Part shown: positions 36,600 to 47,122 of the stretch, one piece after another
Layout: every line of letters begins with the position of its first letter
Numbering within the stretch: the stretch's first letter is position 1
Assembly: GCF_900112705.1 (NCBI RefSeq)
Contig: NZ_FOMR01000004.1
Span: forward strand, 62,001 to 126,000
DNA: 64,000 bases
Reading direction: 5' to 3'
Source: Lentibacillus persicus
GTDB lineage: Bacteria > Bacillota > Bacilli > Bacillales > Amphibacillaceae
Program-made: the position numbers and the translations under genes
The notes under the pieces: model-generated
Databases searched by the model: none
What the model saw: only the letters and a program-made list of their open reading frames with translations
What the model was told of the DNA's origin: nothing

Positions 36600-37559
36600 T
36601 TATCGTGTGCCTTTTATATATGGTTCCCCATTGGCTCTTGGTGCCTCCGCACGTCCGATAAACCCTGCTAGAGCAAGAATTGTTAAGACATACGGTGCAA
36701 TCAGCAGGAATACTTGTGGCACATCTTCAAGGACCGGTACACCTCCGCTTATGACACTCAAACTCTGTGCGAAACCGAAGAATAGTGCAGCCCCCATTGC
36801 GCCGAGTGGATGCCATTTTCCAAAAATGACGGCTGCCAGCGACATAAATCCTTGCCCTACGATCGTAGCATGTGAAAAGTTTAACGCTATTGTTAAAGCA
36901 AATACTGAACCGCCGAGACCTCCGAGAGCTCCGGATAAAATCACAGCAATGTAGCGCATTTTGTAAACACTTATACCATTCGTATCAGCTGCCATGGGAT
37001 GTTCGCCTACAGAACGCAGTCTGAGGCCAAATGGTGTTTTATACAGAACATACCACGCAACAATTGCCAAAACGATCGCCAAGTAAGAACTTAAATAAAT
37101 ACCCTGGAAAAATATCTCCCCGATTATCGGTATTTCGGAAAGCAGTGGGATGTCACGCGTGAAAAATTGCTGTGATACCATATCTGTTTGGCCTTTTCCA
37201 TACCATTGCTTTGTCAGGAAGACGCCCAAGCCAAGCGCCAAAAAGTTTATCGCTACACCACTGACGACTTGGTCGGCGCGAAATGAAACAGCAGCCACAG
37301 CATGAATAAGTGAAAATATTGCCGATATAATCGCCGCGGCAATTATCGATACCCACGGTGTCCAAGCGCCAAATACATCCGCAAATGCGAGATTAAACAC
37401 GATACCGACAAATGCACCCATAACCATCAGACCTTCCAGCCCGATATTAATAACGCCGGACCGCTCACTGAATACTCCGCCCAAAGCTGTAAAGATCAAT
37501 GGCGCTGAAAAGAAAAGGGCTGGTGGAATAATCGACTGTAATAGATCAACAAATCCCAT
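36600..37559 (-). CDS. Nucleoside-type ABC transporter permease (NupQ-like)
   Basis: A 319-residue integral membrane permease of the branched-chain/nucleoside class with about nine helices. Motifs FSERSGVINIGLEGLMVMGAFVG near the start and GEHPMAADTNGISVYKMRY (coupling loop to the ATPase) are typical. It pairs with the permease gene immediately upstream, adjoining it without a gap. Together with the ATPase and binding lipoprotein this resembles the B. subtilis guanosine importer NupNOPQ (YufNOPQ). Confidence 0.9.
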   Translation of the reverse strand: MGFVDLLQSIIPPALFFSAPLIFTALGGVFSERSGVINIGLEGLMVMGAFVGIVFNLAFADVFGAWTPWVSIIAAAIISAIFSLIHAVAAVSFRADQVVSGVAINFLALGLGVFLTKQWYGKGQTDMVSQQFFTRDIPLLSEIPIIGEIFFQGIYLSSYLAIVLAIVAWYVLYKTPFGLRLRSVGEHPMAADTNGISVYKMRYIAVILSGALGGLGGSVFALTIALNFSHATIVGQGFMSLAAVIFGKWHPLGAMGAALFFGFAQSLSVISGGVPVLEDVPQVFLLIAPYVLTILALAGFIGRAEAPRANGEPYIKGTR

Positions 37560-38606
37560 TTATTTCTCCTCCTTTTTAAAGCGAAGTATAGCCCAGCGAA
37601 TGATATAACCGGATGCAACGAAGAATATAATCAATGCAATAATGATATCAACTAATTCAGTCGGCACACCAGCTTCAGTCGGCATATTTAAGCCACCAAC
37701 CTTAAGTGATCCGAACAATATAGCCGCAAGCACTACACCAATAGCTGTGTTAGCCCCTAACAATGCCACGGCTATCCCGTCAAATCCAAGATTGTTAAAA
37801 CCGGATTGCACAGACATGTAGCCGAAAGTTCCAAGGCCTTCCATAGCGCCAGCCAACCCGGCAAACGCACCGGCAATAACCATCGACAAAATAATATTAC
37901 GTTTGACACTCATACCAGCATATTTCGATGCATGTTCATTATAACCAACTGATTTGAGCTCGTACCCCAATGTTGTCCGTTCGATAATGAACCACATAAT
38001 AACAGCTGCAAATAAAGCAATAAAAATACCATAATGCATCCGTGAAAAATACGTCATATTCTGAAACCATTCTGATGCAAGTGAAGCTGTACCTGCAACA
38101 TCAGGGGTCTTATCCTCGTTATCAGAAAGCACATTTCGCACGATGGCATTGGCCGAATAAAGTGCCGTATAGTTTAACATAATCGTCACAATTACTTCAT
38201 GGACCCCACGTGTCGCCTTCAAAAGACCAGGAATAAATCCCCATATAGCTCCTGCTAAGCCGGCAACAATAATCGCCAGCGGCAGATGAATAATCATCGG
38301 CGCTTCAACGGTCGTCCCAATCCATACTGCAGCAAGCCAGCCTACAATAACCTGACCTTCCGCACCAATGTTTAGCAGCCCGCTCCTAAAAGCGAATGCA
38401 ACGGCCAATCCTGTAAATATGTATGGTGTCACCTGTCTGACTGTTTCTCCAAAATAATAGATGTCACCAAAGGCACCATTCCACAATGCTGCATAGCCTT
38501 TTATGGGATTATACCCAAAACCAAGCATAATCAGAGCACCTGCAATTAAACCGATGAGTGCTGATATGAGCGGCACGAGTATATTAAAAAGTCTGTTGGT
38601 GTTCAC
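37560..38606 (-). CDS. Nucleoside-type ABC transporter permease (NupP-like)
   Basis: A 348-residue membrane permease, about nine helices, with the family motif AFRSGLLNIGAEGQVIVGWLA and the ATPase-contact loop GYNEHASKYAGMSVKRN. A GTG start overlaps the stop of the upstream ATPase gene by four bases, indicating translational coupling. It forms a heterodimer with the next gene's product. Confidence 0.9.
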   Translation of the reverse strand: MNTNRLFNILVPLISALIGLIAGALIMLGFGYNPIKGYAALWNGAFGDIYYFGETVRQVTPYIFTGLAVAFAFRSGLLNIGAEGQVIVGWLAAVWIGTTVEAPMIIHLPLAIIVAGLAGAIWGFIPGLLKATRGVHEVIVTIMLNYTALYSANAIVRNVLSDNEDKTPDVAGTASLASEWFQNMTYFSRMHYGIFIALFAAVIMWFIIERTTLGYELKSVGYNEHASKYAGMSVKRNIILSMVIAGAFAGLAGAMEGLGTFGYMSVQSGFNNLGFDGIAVALLGANTAIGVVLAAILFGSLKVGGLNMPTEAGVPTELVDIIIALIIFFVASGYIIRWAILRFKKEEK

Positions 38607-40132
38607 CCCTGATCACCTGCTTTCTCCTTCGTGCTTCCTGCCATTAACAGCCCTAGTTCGTTTTCGTCGGTCTCTTCAGGTTTTACTTCGGCGACATTTT
38701 GGCCGTCAAACATAACAGCAATCCTGTCACTTAAGTCCAAAACTTCATCCAATTCAAACGAAATTAACAAAACAGCTCTCCCTTTATCCCGCTCCTCAAT
38801 CAGTTTATTATGAATAAATTCAATCGCCCCGACATCCAATCCTCTTGTTGGCTGGGCTGCTATTAAAAGGTCCGGCGAGCGATCAACCTCACGGCCGATA
38901 ATCGCCTTTTGCTGATTACCGCCTGATAACGAGCTTGCGCTGGTATAAACACTCGGTGTTCGTACATCATATTCTTCAATCAGTTCCGCGGCTTTTTTAT
39001 AAATTTCATTATAATTAAGTGTTTTATATTTGGAGTAAGGTTTCTTGTAATACGTCTGCAGGACCATGTTTTCACCCACAGAATAATCAAGCACCAATCC
39101 GTACTTATGCCGGTCCTGAGGTATATGTCCAACACCGCTTTCTGTCACTTTTCTCGGAGAAAAATTTGTAATATCTTTATCATTCAGCAAAATTTTGCCG
39201 GCGTCTGATTTTTGCAAGCCTGTAATAGCTTCGATCAGTTCTGACTGTCCATTTCCATCAACACCTGCTACACCAAGAATCTCACCGGCACGCACTTCAA
39301 GATTCATGCCCTTGACCATTTCAACTTTCCGCTTATCTTTTACATTCAGGTTTTCAATCTTTAACACTGTTTCTTTTGGAACAGCAGGCTCTTTTTCTAC
39401 CTTAAAACTGACATTTCTTCCGACCATCAGTGAAGCGAGTTCAGTTACGGACGTCTCAGCCACATCTAACGTATCGATCCCTTCACCCTTTCGGATTACT
39501 GTACATCGTTCAGCAATTTGCATTATCTCTTTCAATTTATGCGTAATTAAAATAATCGATTTCCCTTCGGCTGTCAGCGAACGCATTATATCCATTAATT
39601 CGACAATTTCCTGCGGTGTCAGAACTGCAGTTGGTTCATCAAAGATCAGGACTTCTGCACCGCGATAAAGCGTTTTAAGTATTTCAACCCGCTGCTGCAT
39701 ACCAACTGATATGTCACTGATTTTTGCAGTGGCATCAACCCTAAGTCCATACCTGTCTGACAGCTCCTGAACCTCTCTTTCTGCTTTTCTTATATTGATT
39801 TTTCCATACCTTGTCGGTTCACTTCCCAATATGATGTTTTGTGTCACAGTAAACGGTTCCACAAGCATAAAATGCTGATGGACCATTCCAATTCCAAGCT
39901 CATTTGCAATATTGGGATCAGTGATTTTTACCGGCTTGCCGTTCACCCGTATCTCACCCTTCTCAGGCTGATACAAGCCAAAAAGAACATTCATCAATGT
40001 CGACTTTCCGGCACCATTCTCTCCGAGCAAGGCATGAATTTCACCTTTTTTCAATTGCAGTGTTATATTATCATTTGCCACAACACCGGGAAATTCTTTG
40101 CGTATATCCAGCATTTCAACTACATAATCCAC
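38603..40132 (-). CDS. Nucleoside-type ABC transporter ATPase, double domain (NupO-like)
   Basis: A 509-residue protein with two fused ABC domains. Domain 1 has Walker A GENGAGKSTLMN and signature ISVGMQQRVEI with DEPTAVLTP. Domain 2 has a degenerate P loop GVDGNGQSELIE but a canonical LSGGNQQKAIIGRE signature. This asymmetry is normal for ribose/nucleoside-type importers, in which one site is catalytically weak. A GTG start follows AAGGAG. A 165-bp gap with two hairpins separates it from the binding-protein gene. Confidence 0.92.
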   Translation of the reverse strand: MDYVVEMLDIRKEFPGVVANDNITLQLKKGEIHALLGENGAGKSTLMNVLFGLYQPEKGEIRVNGKPVKITDPNIANELGIGMVHQHFMLVEPFTVTQNIILGSEPTRYGKINIRKAEREVQELSDRYGLRVDATAKISDISVGMQQRVEILKTLYRGAEVLIFDEPTAVLTPQEIVELMDIMRSLTAEGKSIILITHKLKEIMQIAERCTVIRKGEGIDTLDVAETSVTELASLMVGRNVSFKVEKEPAVPKETVLKIENLNVKDKRKVEMVKGMNLEVRAGEILGVAGVDGNGQSELIEAITGLQKSDAGKILLNDKDITNFSPRKVTESGVGHIPQDRHKYGLVLDYSVGENMVLQTYYKKPYSKYKTLNYNEIYKKAAELIEEYDVRTPSVYTSASSLSGGNQQKAIIGREVDRSPDLLIAAQPTRGLDVGAIEFIHNKLIEERDKGRAVLLISFELDEVLDLSDRIAVMFDGQNVAEVKPEETDENELGLLMAGSTKEKAGDQG

Positions 40133-40186
40133 GAGTGATCACTCCTTTGGTTCCAGCCAGGTGTTATATATCAGGCTGTCAAATTA

Positions 40187-40234
40187 AAATTTCCAAATGA
40201 AAAGGGCTGAGAATTGCCTTTCATTTGAAAATTT
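40187..40234 (-). repeat. Long AT-rich hairpin upstream of the transporter ATPase gene
   Basis: Arms AAATTTCCAAATGAAA and TTTCATTTGAAAATTT fold into a 14-16 bp stem 55 bp upstream of the ATPase start. It stands between the lipoprotein terminator and the ATPase gene. Confidence 0.6.
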
Positions 40235-40258
40235 CAAATGTACGGCTCTTACCTCAGA

Positions 40259-40290
40259 AGAAAAAGACTGGCCTATACCAGCCTTTTTCT
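40259..40290 (-). terminator. Terminator/attenuator after the binding lipoprotein gene
   Basis: AAAAAGGCTGG / CCAGTCTTTTT (minus strand) right after the stop. Partial read-through would give more binding protein than transporter, a common pattern. Confidence 0.82.
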
Positions 40291-40297
40291 ATAGGGT

Positions 40298-41431
40298 TTA
40301 TAGAGAGTTTAAATACTCATCCAGTTCATCATGTGTTTGAGGCACTTCTACGTCTCCGTCGATGATCTTTTGTTTCCATTCATCAACCGGCTGAGCAATA
40401 TCATCAGTGTAAGCTTCTTCGTTAGTGTCTGCCAATCCAACACCTTCATCTTCCACACCGAATTCCAGGACTTCCCCGCCAGGGAATTCACCATCCATCG
40501 CCATATTGCTTACTTGCTGAACCGAATTATCAACACGTTTAATCATAGAAGTCAATGTAACATTCTGATCACCTATGGCACCTTCTTCATATTGGTCCCG
40601 GTCTACACCAATAACCCAGATTTCGCGCTCAGCGTCATTGTTTTTAATGTCTTTGGCTTGTGCAAATACGCCATTCCCGGTAGCCCCTGAAGCATGGTAA
40701 ATAATATCAATATCATTATTGTACATGTTCGAGGCAATGAGCTTACCATCATCTGGAGCATCGAAAGCGCCGGCATATTGGACTTCAACTTCGATATCAG
40801 GATTAACTGTCTTTGCACCTGCTACAAATCCGGATTCAAATTTATTAATCAAATCAGAGTCCGTTCCACCGACAAAGCCAATTTTATCTGTATTTGTTTT
40901 ATTTGCAGCTGCGACACCTGCAAGGAAAGACCCTTCGTGATCGGCGAATGTAATGCTGGCAATGTTGTCACCTTCAACTACTGAGTCAACAATAGCAAAA
41001 TTAGTATCAGGATATTGACCGGCCACCTCACTGATAGCATCTTCCAGCTTATAACCAATGCCAAAAACCATATTGAAATCTTCACGCACAAGACGATTTA
41101 AGTTTGGCTGATAGTCAGAGTCATCGTTGGATTGTGCGTAATCAAACCCTTCGCCTTCTTCCAGGCCATGTTCTTCTCCCCATGCCTGCAGTCCTTCCCA
41201 GGCAGACTGGTTAAACGATTTATCATCTACACCGCCAACGTCCGTTACCATTGCTGATGAAAAGTCTGTTGATTCTTCACTGGCTTCGGTTGTTTCATTG
41301 CTTTCACTGTCTGAACCACTTTCGGAATCCGCGTTTTCCCCTTCTGAATCATCGCCGCCTCCACAAGCTGCCAAAAGCATCCCAAGCGTCAAGAAGATGG
41401 CAAACAAAAACAATAATTTACGATTTTTCAC
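40298..41431 (-). CDS. BMP-family nucleoside-binding lipoprotein (NupN-like)
   Basis: A lipoprotein of about 377 residues that would capture nucleosides outside the membrane for the neighbouring ABC importer. A basic N-terminus and hydrophobic stretch end in the lipobox LLAAC, with the lipidated Cys near residue 23. A roughly 35-residue linker made almost only of Asp, Glu, Ser and Asn follows, then the PnrA/BMP fold (MVTDVGGVDDKSFNQSAWEG, GFVGGTDSD). The GTG at 41431 is 9 nt from GAGGGGG; an ATG at 41437 is the alternative. The acidic linker fits salt adaptation. Confidence 0.9.
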   Translation of the reverse strand: MKNRKLLFLFAIFLTLGMLLAACGGGDDSEGENADSESGSDSESNETTEASEESTDFSSAMVTDVGGVDDKSFNQSAWEGLQAWGEEHGLEEGEGFDYAQSNDDSDYQPNLNRLVREDFNMVFGIGYKLEDAISEVAGQYPDTNFAIVDSVVEGDNIASITFADHEGSFLAGVAAANKTNTDKIGFVGGTDSDLINKFESGFVAGAKTVNPDIEVEVQYAGAFDAPDDGKLIASNMYNNDIDIIYHASGATGNGVFAQAKDIKNNDAEREIWVIGVDRDQYEEGAIGDQNVTLTSMIKRVDNSVQQVSNMAMDGEFPGGEVLEFGVEDEGVGLADTNEEAYTDDIAQPVDEWKQKIIDGDVEVPQTHDELDEYLNSL

Positions 41432-41536
41432 GGTCATATACCCCCTCATTAAGATAAATAAAGCCAAATAAAAACTTGCAGCACCACCATTTTTAAATAG
41501 TAGCTATCACCTCCTCTAATCAAAGTGTGAAACCCT

Positions 41537-42262
41537 TTACATACGTTTTCTTAAAACATGGAAACTGAATATATCGGGCCGAAAGAAATTTGCTGAATAC
41601 AGCACTGGTTCGTCATCGTCAGTGTAATGCATCTGCTTCAAAAGCAATAATGACTGTTCGGGATCACAATTTAAAATTTCATAAATTCTTTCATGATAAC
41701 CAACAGGCTCTATATAGGCCACGGCATAAGAGATTTCTTTGCCTGAAAACTCTTCCATTAATTTGAAAATTGAATCCGCTTTATGAACACGGTCTAGGGG
41801 GATAGTGCCTTCCGGCAATTTATCAATGCAAAAAACCACGGGCTCACCATCCGCTGTTCGCACGCGTTCAATCCTTGCCAACGAAGAAATTTCCTTGGGC
41901 GCAAATTTAAGCTGTTCATCTTCCGTTGCTTCTAAAGATTCTGTCGAGAGGAACTGCGACCCTGCCTTTTTGCCCGATTGCTCAATCATATATGTAACAC
42001 TGTTTAATTGTTCAATCCCTGAAGAAAGAATTGGCTTAGGATTGACGAACGTACCGACACCATGCCGTCGAGTCACTACATTCTCTTCTTCGAGAATACG
42101 GAGAGCCTCGCGGAGTGTGGCACGGGAGACACCTAGTTCTTTTGACAGCTGAAATTCAGAAGGCAGCTTTTGTTTCGTTTTGTACTTATCACTTTTAATA
42201 TCGCGTTTAATTTGATCAATAACCTGTAAGTATAAATGGCGTGAATCGATTCGCAACGACAT
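41537..42262 (-). CDS. ymfC: GntR/HutC-family transcriptional regulator (YmfC)
   Basis: A 241-residue regulator. The N-terminal winged helix ([42 protein letters not shown], listed by its ends KLPSEF and GVGTFV) binds DNA, and the C-terminal UTRA domain would sense a small effector. It lies between spoIIIE and the nucleoside importer and is transcribed toward the importer, so it probably controls it; this is inference. AAGGGGGG precedes the ATG. Confidence 0.9.
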   Translation of the reverse strand: MSLRIDSRHLYLQVIDQIKRDIKSDKYKTKQKLPSEFQLSKELGVSRATLREALRILEEENVVTRRHGVGTFVNPKPILSSGIEQLNSVTYMIEQSGKKAGSQFLSTESLEATEDEQLKFAPKEISSLARIERVRTADGEPVVFCIDKLPEGTIPLDRVHKADSIFKLMEEFSGKEISYAVAYIEPVGYHERIYEILNCDPEQSLLLLKQMHYTDDDEPVLYSANFFRPDIFSFHVLRKRM

Positions 42263-42460
42263 GATGCCCCCCTTATGAATCTTTAATCTTTGATTTGTTA
42301 GTTATGTCCCGGCACGTTAGAGATCTGACATCTGACGTATGACTATTTAGTAGTTCGAGATAAATATAACACGTTCTACTATATAAATAAATAGATATAG
42401 GTAAACTTCCTTAATTTTTTTAAAAGTAATAGTTCTTTAGATAGATTGAATACTAACTTT

Positions 42461-42494
42461 AAAGAAACCGGGCATTCTTTAGAATGACCCGGTT
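42461..42494 (-). terminator. Terminator of spoIIIE
   Basis: A long stem AACCGGG-ATTCT / AGAATG-CCCGGTT followed on the minus strand by TCTTTAAAG. Confidence 0.85.
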
Positions 42495-42504
42495 AATAGC
42501 AGCG

Positions 42505-44799
42505 TTATGACGTTCTTTCTTCATTTGTCTGGGATACAAGTACAGTACGCGGCTTACTGCCTTCATAAGGGCCGACTATGCCATGGTCTTCCATCGCATC
42601 AATCAAGCGTGCTGCCCTTGTATAGCCGATTCGAAACCTTCGCTGCAGCATTGAAACGCTTGCGCTTTGCATTTCAGTAATCATTTGTACCGCATCATCA
42701 TACAGCTCATCATCGACATCTGACACTGTTTCATTCGTTTCCTCAGGAATCATTTCTTCCTGATAAGAAGCTTTTTGCTGATCAATACAATGATCAACAA
42801 CCCGTTCAACTTCTTCATCCGATAAAAACGCTCCTTGTACCCTTGTAGGCTTAGACGAGCCCACCGGCATAAACAGCATATCACCGCGACCAAGCAGTTT
42901 CTCTGCTCCCCCAGCATCAAGAATCGTTCGTGAATCTGTCGCTGAAGAAACACTGAACGCTATACGCGATGGAATATTTGCTTTTATCACACCGGTAATA
43001 ACATCCACTGACGGCCGCTGAGTTGCAAGAATTAAATGAATACCGGCAGCGCGCGCCATTTGTGCAAGTCTCGTAATAGCATCCTCAACATCATTTGACG
43101 CCACCATCATTAAATCTGCCAGCTCGTCTACTAATACAACAATATAAGGGAGGTTTGGCTGCTTTTCATCTTCCTCATAAACTGTTTGGTTATATTTTCG
43201 AATATATTCATTATACCCTTCAATATTGCGCGTGCCTGTTTCTGAAAACAATTCATATCGGCGTTCCATCTCAGCAACTACTTTTTTCAAAGCCCGCGAC
43301 GCCTTTTTCGGATCAGTAACGACCGGTGTCAATAAGTGTGGAATACCATTATACACATTTAATTCCACTTTTTTCGGGTCAATCATCATCATTTTGACCT
43401 CATGCGGTTTAGCACGCATCAATATAGTCGTTATAATACCATTGACACAAACACTCTTACCGCTTCCGGTTGCCCCCGCAATAAGCATGTGCGGCATTTT
43501 GCTCAGCTCAGATACGATGGCATCGCCTGAAATGTCCCGACCAAGCGCAAATAATAGTTTTGAAGATTGACTTGGCGTAGATGTATCCAGCACTTCCCGC
43601 AACGAAACTTGTGCGATTTCCTGGTTTGGAACTTCAATGCCGACTGCTGACTTGCCCGGAATTGGCGCCTCAATACGAATGTCCTTTGCGGCCAGGGCCA
43701 GTGCCAGGTCATCATGCAGGTTAACGATTTTACTTACTTTAACACCAGCCTCCGGGTACACTTCATATTTCGTGACAGCCGGGCCGACGTGTACTTTTGT
43801 AACCTTTGCTTTAACACCAAAACTGTCAAATGTGCGTTCCAGCTTCCTTACTGTGGCTTGAATTTTTGATTTTTCCTGGTGTTGTGAACTTTGCGCGGGT
43901 TCAGCAAGCAAGCTCGGTGACGGGAGTTCATACTCATGATTCTCGGCTTCTGTCATAGGCAGCGGATTGCCTTGTTCTCCTTTCGTTTCTGTTTCTGCTT
44001 CCGGATTTTCATTGTTTGTTTCCTCAGTGTTTTGATTATCATTCTCGGTATCATGTGTACTGAAAGAATATGCTACATCAGTAAAATCCTGGATCACAGG
44101 TTCGTTATGATTAATTTCCTCCTGCGGCACGTACACTTCGGCATTTTTTACCTCATCATCAGGTGAATTGCTTGTCCGGGAATAGCTCAGACGCTTTTTC
44201 GTTGAAGTTATCATATTCCCCAAACGCTTACCACTTTTGGAGAAGAATTCACCAAGTGAAAATTCGGTCATAAATATAATACCTATTAAAATCGAAAACA
44301 CAGAAACTATTTTGGCACCTACAGACGAAAATAAATAGTAACAAAATGTAAACAGTAAACCGCCAATCATGCCACCACCGGTTTGGAGCCCATCACCACT
44401 GCCATCCACATAGGCAAAAAACTGGTCCCACGTTGCTGAGAGAATCGATGTTTCTTCAGATGAAAGCAAAAGTCTTTCATATGTTTGGATATGGGTAAGC
44501 AGTAACACGCCGGTAAAAAGAATATAAAAGCCTATCAATTTTTTGTTGGAAAAGTCAGGATACCGGCGTTTAACCATTAACACTATACCCGTGATAAGCA
44601 AAAATATAGATGCTATAAAATACCAGATTCCAAGAAAAAATCTAAATATATGTTCCAGTCCGCCAGGTATGACCCCATCACTGATAGCGCTGGCTCCACT
44701 GCCAAAAATAGCAAGAAAAATAAACAAAAGACCCAGCAACTCATATTTAACTTTTTTATTTAGCTGGTTCTTTTTTTTTCTTCTTTTTTTCTTAGCCAC
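42505..44799 (-). CDS. spoIIIE: DNA translocase SpoIIIE (FtsK family)
   Basis: A 764-residue ring-forming DNA pump at the division septum that moves the chromosome into the forespore. Four membrane helices lie in the first 180 residues, then an acidic Gln/Asn/Glu-rich linker (about 200-310). The motor domain has Walker [14 protein letters not shown] and Walker [14 protein letters not shown]. The C-terminal gamma winged helix ([21 protein letters not shown]) reads polar DNA motifs. A GTG start follows GAGGTG. Length close to B. subtilis (787-789). Confidence 0.97.
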   Translation of the reverse strand: MAKKKRRKKKNQLNKKVKYELLGLLFIFLAIFGSGASAISDGVIPGGLEHIFRFFLGIWYFIASIFLLITGIVLMVKRRYPDFSNKKLIGFYILFTGVLLLTHIQTYERLLLSSEETSILSATWDQFFAYVDGSGDGLQTGGGMIGGLLFTFCYYLFSSVGAKIVSVFSILIGIIFMTEFSLGEFFSKSGKRLGNMITSTKKRLSYSRTSNSPDDEVKNAEVYVPQEEINHNEPVIQDFTDVAYSFSTHDTENDNQNTEETNNENPEAETETKGEQGNPLPMTEAENHEYELPSPSLLAEPAQSSQHQEKSKIQATVRKLERTFDSFGVKAKVTKVHVGPAVTKYEVYPEAGVKVSKIVNLHDDLALALAAKDIRIEAPIPGKSAVGIEVPNQEIAQVSLREVLDTSTPSQSSKLLFALGRDISGDAIVSELSKMPHMLIAGATGSGKSVCVNGIITTILMRAKPHEVKMMMIDPKKVELNVYNGIPHLLTPVVTDPKKASRALKKVVAEMERRYELFSETGTRNIEGYNEYIRKYNQTVYEEDEKQPNLPYIVVLVDELADLMMVASNDVEDAITRLAQMARAAGIHLILATQRPSVDVITGVIKANIPSRIAFSVSSATDSRTILDAGGAEKLLGRGDMLFMPVGSSKPTRVQGAFLSDEEVERVVDHCIDQQKASYQEEMIPEETNETVSDVDDELYDDAVQMITEMQSASVSMLQRRFRIGYTRAARLIDAMEDHGIVGPYEGSKPRTVLVSQTNEERTS

Positions 44800-44881
44800 T
44801 TAATTCACCTCGCTCATATGCAGCATGACAACACGATAAGCCTTCCTTTTCAAAAATCGCGACTTTTAAGCGTCAAGTCAA

Positions 44882-44904
44882 CCCCTGCCGGATACTGACA
44901 GGGG
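44882..44904 (-). terminator. Weak hairpin after ylzJ
   Basis: CCCCTG / CAGGGG stem in the ylzJ-spoIIIE gap with no T-run; possible terminator or processing site only. Confidence 0.35.
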
Positions 44905-45017
44905 GGTAACTTAACTACTTTTCAGGATAAAGATGCTCTTAATACGAAAGGTTATCGTTGCCGGAAGCTTAATTTTAGCATTTAATACCATTATAGCACA
45001 GTTATTATCGATTCGCG

Positions 45018-45224
45018 TTACCTCAGCATAGTACCGGGGGTGTAATCCGGATTCATAAAATCCTGTGGATCCGTCGACAGGAGCTGGAGCAATTGATACT
45101 GACCGTCCTGGGTCTCTTCGACGTATACTTGTCTGCCGTTATGGGATGCACATTGCCTTTTTTGAAAATCCTTATCTGATGATGGGAAAATGTCTGTTTC
45201 TGACAATGGTGTGTACAGAATCAT
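45018..45224 (-). CDS. ylzJ: YlzJ-like protein
   Basis: A 68-residue protein starting [14 protein letters not shown] and holding a [18 protein letters not shown] stretch, as I recall for the YlzJ family always found between tepA and spoIIIE. Function unknown. Its ATG overlaps the tepA stop by four bases. Confidence 0.85.
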   Translation of the reverse strand: MILYTPLSETDIFPSSDKDFQKRQCASHNGRQVYVEETQDGQYQLLQLLSTDPQDFMNPDYTPGTMLR

Positions 45225-45961
45225 TGTATCACCTGATTTTCTGGTCCTTGGTTGTTGTTTATCAATTCATTAACTTTCATCATCGCCTTACTGACTCCGC
45301 CGACCCCATCAATTAACCCATACTCCACAGCATCGGTTCCAATCACATTAGTCCCTATATCCCTAGTCAAATTGCCTTTGGCAAACATTAACTCTTTAAA
45401 TTTATCTTCCGGCATATTTGAATGACGAACGACAAAATCAATGACACGATCCTGCATTTTATCCATATATTCAAATGTCTGAGGAACACCTATAACAAGA
45501 CCATTCAGCCGTATAGGGTGGATTGTCATCGTTGCTGTCGGTGCGATAAACGAGTAATCGGCTGAAACAGCAATTGGTACGCCAATGGAATGTCCGCCAC
45601 CTAATACGATTGAAACGGTCGGTTTTGACATAGAAGCAATCATTTCAGATAACGCAAGCCCTGCCTCCACATCACCGCCCACCGTGTTTAACAAAATAAT
45701 CAACCCTTCAATTTTGGGATTTTGTTCAACAGCAATAATCTGTGGCAGCATATGTTCATATTTCGTTGTTTTATTTTGCGCAGGCAGCTGAACATGTCCT
45801 TCTATCTGTCCGATAATCGACAGCACGTGAATATTGGAATCAGGTGCTTGAGCAACATTTGACTGACCTAGTTGCTGAATCTTTTGAACTAAAGATGAAT
45901 TATTGGCTTGATCACCCTGTTCCTGATTTTGATTGTCTTTTTTTGATGGTTCTTTATCCAT
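45221..45961 (-). CDS. tepA: ClpP-like protease TepA
   Basis: A 246-residue member of the ClpP/crotonase-like serine protease group, named translocation-enhancing protein after a secretion effect in B. subtilis. The oxyanion/nucleophile region [20 protein letters not shown] and the following [10 protein letters not shown] give the expected Ser and His. The first 50 residues are a Gln/Asn-rich, charged extension. The start at 45961 is eight bases from GGAG. It is followed by ylzJ with overlapping stop/start. Unlike in B. subtilis, dapA directly precedes it without rnjB. Confidence 0.92.
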   Translation of the reverse strand: MDKEPSKKDNQNQEQGDQANNSSLVQKIQQLGQSNVAQAPDSNIHVLSIIGQIEGHVQLPAQNKTTKYEHMLPQIIAVEQNPKIEGLIILLNTVGGDVEAGLALSEMIASMSKPTVSIVLGGGHSIGVPIAVSADYSFIAPTATMTIHPIRLNGLVIGVPQTFEYMDKMQDRVIDFVVRHSNMPEDKFKELMFAKGNLTRDIGTNVIGTDAVEYGLIDGVGGVSKAMMKVNELINNNQGPENQVIQ

Positions 45962-46093
45962 GTAGGGCACTCCTTTTCTTCATACTTTTCCATATCTATC
46001 TGAGCAAGCTATATAAACTAGTATGAACCAGACATGCAAAAACCATGCAAAAGGAATTAATGGATCAAGCAGGTCATTAACAATAACGACAAG

Positions 46094-46118
46094 AAAAATA
46101 CCGGCAATCTCAGCCGGT
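46094..46118 (-). terminator. Terminator of dapA
   Basis: ACCGGC / GCCGGT stem followed on the minus strand by ATTTTTC, right after the dapA stop. Confidence 0.8.
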
Positions 46119-46123
46119 AATCA

Positions 46124-46990
46124 TCATACGTTTATTATATTTCTCAAAGCTTCTTGTTCTGATTCAGTAAGTGGTATTAATGGAAGCCTGACACCACCTA
46201 CATCTATCCCCTTCATGTTCAGCGCTGTTTTAACTGGTGATGGAGAAGGCTGAGCGAATAACCCGTTCATAACAGGAAGAAGCTTTCGGTGTAACGAAGC
46301 GGCTTTTGCGGTGTTTCCTGAATGAAAAGTGTCAACCATCTCTTTTATTTCCTGACCAACAATATGCGAAGCAACAGATACAACACCATCGGCTCCGACG
46401 GCAAGCATCGGGAGTGTGTTGCTGTCTTCACCGCTATACACACTGAAGCTGTCCGTCGTATGCTCAATAACATCAGAGGTCAAATCCAGATCACCACTTG
46501 CTTCTTTAATGGCAACAATATTATCAATTTGACTCAAACGAACAATTGTTTCCGCATTCATTTTTACCACTGAACGTCCGGGGATGTTATAAAGCATAAT
46601 GGGCAAGTTTGTGTTCTCAGCAATGGCTGAAAAATGCTGAAAAAGCCCTTCCTGACTAGGTTTATTGTAGTACGGTGTGACCAGCATGATGCCATCCGCA
46701 CCAGCTTCTTCAGCTTTTTTTGTCAGCGCTATCGATGCATGCGTATTATTACTGCCAGTTCCCGCAATGACCGGAATACGACCATTTACTTTATTGATCG
46801 TATGTTTGAATAAGGCAATTTTTTCATCTGAAGTAAGCGTCGGGGACTCACCGGTTGTGCCACCGATAACCAGACCCTCGCTTCCATTCCGGATCAAATA
46901 TTCAATAAGATCCGCAGTTTTGTCAAAATCAATCCCGCCATCCACATCAAATGGTGTTACCATCGCTGTTAACACGCTACCAAAGTCCAT
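46124..46990 (-). CDS. dapA: 4-hydroxy-tetrahydrodipicolinate synthase
   Basis: A 288-residue class I aldolase condensing pyruvate with aspartate semialdehyde, first step of the diaminopimelate/lysine branch, and source of the precursor for spore dipicolinate. Visible are GGTTGESPTL, the tyrosine region YYNKPSQEGLFQHF, YNIPGRS and the Schiff-base lysine in IVAIKEASG (about residue 163). It is the last gene of spoVFA-spoVFB-asd-dapG-dapA. AAGGTG precedes the ATG. Confidence 0.97.
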   Translation of the reverse strand: MDFGSVLTAMVTPFDVDGGIDFDKTADLIEYLIRNGSEGLVIGGTTGESPTLTSDEKIALFKHTINKVNGRIPVIAGTGSNNTHASIALTKKAEEAGADGIMLVTPYYNKPSQEGLFQHFSAIAENTNLPIMLYNIPGRSVVKMNAETIVRLSQIDNIVAIKEASGDLDLTSDVIEHTTDSFSVYSGEDSNTLPMLAVGADGVVSVASHIVGQEIKEMVDTFHSGNTAKAASLHRKLLPVMNGLFAQPSPSPVKTALNMKGIDVGGVRLPLIPLTESEQEALRNIINV

Positions 46991-47038
46991 GGCATAACAC
47001 CTTTCTTTTTTAAATATGCATTCATAATCGTAAATACC

Positions 47039-47103
47039 AGGGTAAGTTTAACTACCATTTAACAAAGAAAAATCGCTTTGTTGAATGACGTTTCATCTTA
47101 CCC
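47039..47103. other. Possible structured spacer between dapG and dapA
   Basis: GGGTAAG (47041 region) and CTTACCC (47096 region) enclose an inner hairpin AACAAAG / CTTTGTT. No T-run or start codon follows, so it may be an RNA structure in the dapG-dapA spacer or chance. Confidence 0.3.
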
Positions 47104-47122
47104 CACACGAATTGTTCAGTAA

